Assembly (NCBI RefSeq): GCF_033439725.1
Contig: NW_026944383.1
Span: 4,774,001 to 4,838,000, forward strand
Source: Neurospora tetraspora
Taxonomy: Eukaryota; Ascomycota; Sordariomycetes; Sordariales; Sordariaceae
Reading direction: 5' to 3'
Length of the DNA: 64,000 nt
Notes under the pieces: generated by a model
What the model saw: the letters and a program-made list of their open reading frames with translations, nothing else
Databases searched by the model: none
What the model was told of the DNA's origin: nothing
In this document: positions 61,540 through 64,000 of the stretch, piece by piece
Layout: the number at the start of each line of letters is the position of its first letter
How positions within the stretch are numbered: the first letter of the stretch is position 1
Translations under genes and position numbers: made by a program

Positions 61540-62436
61540 CTTGGTAGTCTGCGGTGTTGAGAGAAGGTAGGTGAGTGTTGTTGACTACTCGTATGAACGG
61601 CGTGACCGTGTCTTATATCTCACAAAACCGTGGGGAAAGACGAGTGAAGTTGGTTGTTCAGCTGGTAAGGCAGACACTACCTATTCTGATGTGCTCACAT
61701 GGTAGGTTATTAAGGGAGTATCTCCCAACTGGAGGCCGTTTTATCCGATTTAACCGTAGGCTAGTCCTATTCGAAATAGGCAAGTTGCTGTGAATGCAAG
61801 TTCTCTATCTGTACGGTGTGAGTGTTCATCAACCCGATCTTGTGTGATGCTGAAACTACTGATGAGATACTTCCTTTATTCGACATCTGAAAACACATGA
61901 AGAAAGCATATAAGATCCCAAGAAGATCCGTCAAGAGCTCCTTGGTCATTTCAGAGGTTTTGTGATAAGGCCAGACATCGCCTCACACATGGTGAGTGTC
62001 CTCTGTTGTCTGTAAATGCACATTTCCTTTGAAGGAAATTGGAGAACTCCAATAACAGAAGTTCACATGCTACCGCATCAACACCTTAGGAAGTTCTATT
62101 TACCTCGTTTGTTAACGCGCCGGACCACGTGTCATGTCAGTGAGAAGACTTTTTTTTGGTTCTCTAGTAGTGACACAAGCATCACCAACTTGATGGTTTA
62201 CCATCTGGAAGACATGTTTCCATCATGAGTTCGCAACGGTAATGGAACTTCATCATCAAACTTCTCAACTTCCATTTTATCACGTTTGTTTATGCATAAA
62301 AACTGAACTGCCAGGTTAATGTGGACTCTACCAAGCCAAAGTCTGGAAATATGATTTACCCGTCTCTCGAATATGGCAAAAACCCACAAGGCATTCACAA
62401 GCCCAATGCAGGCTGCGTACGATGCCAGGTGCCAGC

Positions 62437-62510
62437 CACGATTTCTGTCACGATTTCTGTCACAGCTCCTGTCACCGTTCCTGCCATTTCGCTCCTGTCA
62501 TTGCTCCTGC
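62437..62510. repeat. Degenerate 12-bp minisatellite
   Basis: About six units of CACGATTTCTGT type: two perfect, then increasingly diverged CACAGCTCCTGT and CACCGTTCCTGC, with one 14-bp unit. Confidence 0.85.
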
Positions 62511-63409
62511 CGCCGTCGCCCAGCCGGCACAACCTTAGTTCCCCATGGCAGACATCGGACGACAAGACACCCGCCTCCCGCCCCCGCGCCTTCCCAGACT
62601 GGACTGGACCTGGCCCAGGCACCAGCGGGCATATAAGGTCCGTTACCTAGTCCCTCTACCACAACGGGGAGCCCTGTGTCTCATGGCGCAGTGGTTACCG
62701 TTGATGAATAACTTAGCGTGGCGGTTTTCGTAGGTCTGTAGCTGGGGTATTGTCGTTCGTTCTACAAACCTACCTGGGCGACTTAGCTTTTTGCATTTTT
62801 TATTCGATGGGGGGATAGTCGAGGATATGGGAAATGCGGGTTTGGGGTTTCTCCTATCTGTTTTGGGGTTGTTTTCGAGGTGCAAAGATGATGGGTTTGT
62901 TTGCGACATGGAGGTGGGAGATGGGATGGATGTTCACGATGTTTGCAAGCACCGACCGACCGACTTTGATCTTGTTTTCAACCTATGCACCTCTATTCTC
63001 CTGGTACACCTGACCTTCCAGGTGTCTTGCACCAGCGAGTACACTCAGTCAAGAAAATATACCTACCTCGCTAAGTTCCTGCCCTGCTTTCTACATCCGG
63101 TGGCCACTCCGTGGAGGTTCATCGCTGCGGTTGATATTTCCCATCAACGAAGGACTCCTATAGAATCATTGCTCTCCAAGGCTTTACAAGGCTCCCATTG
63201 CCCCCATTGCTCGAATTGTTCTCTTTGCTTGTTCATTATCCTCCAAGACTCTCCAAAACTTCCAGGGCTTCCAATGCTTCCAAGGCTCTCTGATACCATA
63301 TAGCGGGAGGCATTTATAGTCTTAACGGAAGAGAGGCTGCATTACAGGTGACTACCTATTTGTTTTCTAAATTCTTGTGATTGTTATGGTCGTGCAATAG
63401 TTATTGATC

Positions 63410-63435
63410 GGTAGCTACCTGATCAGGTAGCTACC
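63410..63435. repeat. Perfect 26-bp palindrome
   Basis: GGTAGCTACCTGA followed directly by its reverse complement TCAGGTAGCTACC, with no spacer. The outer GGTAGCTACC 10-mers are themselves palindromes, so the site is a palindrome of palindromes around TGATCA. Confidence 0.9.
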
Positions 63436-64000
63436 ACATAAACCGTGGACATCTGATGTTGAGTACATTCGGTAGAGGTAGACATCCGTCAAGTAGCATA
63501 ACATGCAACGTAACAAAGTCGTTCAGATGCCTGCGCCGTTTCCAAGCTTATAGCCATCTTGATATACGTACCTCCAGTCTACATACAACGGTACAATTTA
63601 ATATCTGCAGAGAACGAGCCTGCTCATTCCCGCTAAATGTAACCTTACCAACCAACGGTCGGCCACGTACCACACTCATCTAGAGTACCAGACTTCATCT
63701 GAATGCACTGCGCCTTGGAACAACGACAACCTTAATCTTGCTTTCGATCAGGAACCGACGTCGTTCTTGTCAACGGTCCGGTGGTGACGAACCGGATTTT
63801 TCTTCCCTTTGACCGTGGGGGTTCGATGATGTTTTGTATTGGACAAAAATTGAAGACTTATGCCTCGTGACAAAGTTGGATATACAGGTATAAAAAGGTT
63901 TCTATAGCTGTTACATGGCGTCACCCGACTGGGCAAGAGGTTTTTGATATAAGGTGGTTTTATGCCGGTTGGGATGTGAAATGAAACTTGGATATAATGC

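Larger units (their letters stand above)
61540..64000. other. Right-end non-coding stretch
   Basis: No convincing gene. The longest frame (62791-63303 +, 170 codons) has no recognisable domain and an irregular composition. A 12-bp minisatellite (62437-62510) and a 26-bp palindrome (63410-63435) are the only clear structures. Confidence 0.5.

Noticed and set aside
62671-62770. GGCGCAGTGGTTA resembling a tRNA A-box
   Set aside because: No B-box (GGTTCRANYC) within normal or intron-containing spacing and no acceptor stem.
62791-63303. 170-codon open frame
   Set aside because: No domain, runs through short imperfect CTCCAAGGCTT-like repeats, and composition is not coding-like.

Overview
The window looks like a piece of a filamentous ascomycete chromosome, most likely Neurospora or a close Sordariales relative. 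GC-balanced blocks carry genes with short GT-AG introns (52-148 bp, several with CTAAC-type branch points). They are separated by two long, extremely AT-rich islands (about 8951-18091 and 33650-49240). In the islands CpA/TpG is scarce, TpA is abundant, and the remaining C and G sit largely in CpG or CpC. This is the signature of repeat-induced point mutation (RIP). The species assignment is an inference from gene content and RIP; no database was consulted.

Layout: 1-3584 shows no convincing gene. 3585-5436 (+) encodes an Arg/Ser-rich protein with a C-terminal DUF8035-like domain. It converges on 6739-8712 (-), Mediator subunit MED17. Then comes AT island 1, an LTR retrotransposon (element C, 208-bp LTRs) with a second LTR element (A, copy 1) inserted in it. 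19512-22021 (+) encodes 6-phosphofructokinase (3 exons). It converges on 22659-24495 (-), a secreted, lectin-like, single-pass membrane protein. 27283-31115 (-) encodes a large Uls1/Ris1-type SNF2 ATPase with a RING finger and a polyQ N-terminus. AT island 2 holds a Ty3/gypsy chromovirus (element B) whose left LTR is split by A copy 2. B itself sits in older, unclassified RIP-mutated DNA.

The right-hand gene block (49.7-61.5 kb) has an ecto-nucleotide pyrophosphatase/phosphodiesterase (-), a LYC1-like N-acetyltransferase (-), ribosomal protein L14 (+), nascent polypeptide-associated complex alpha (+), ATP synthase subunit d (+), and an alpha/beta-hydrolase gene (-) that needs two frame changes to read through. 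61.5-64 kb has no convincing gene but contains a minisatellite and a perfect 26-bp palindrome.

The intact genes are mostly housekeeping: transcription, glycolysis, genome maintenance, translation and mitochondrial ATP synthesis. They do not form a pathway cluster. The most informative signals are the nested RIP-killed retroelements with readable target-site duplications, the reuse of TCTAC as target by both copies of element A, tRNA-like relics beside or inside the islands, and a SUMO-interaction-like motif in the Uls1 homologue whose hydrophobic core and acidic flank are joined at a splice junction. I found no convincing new multi-gene system.
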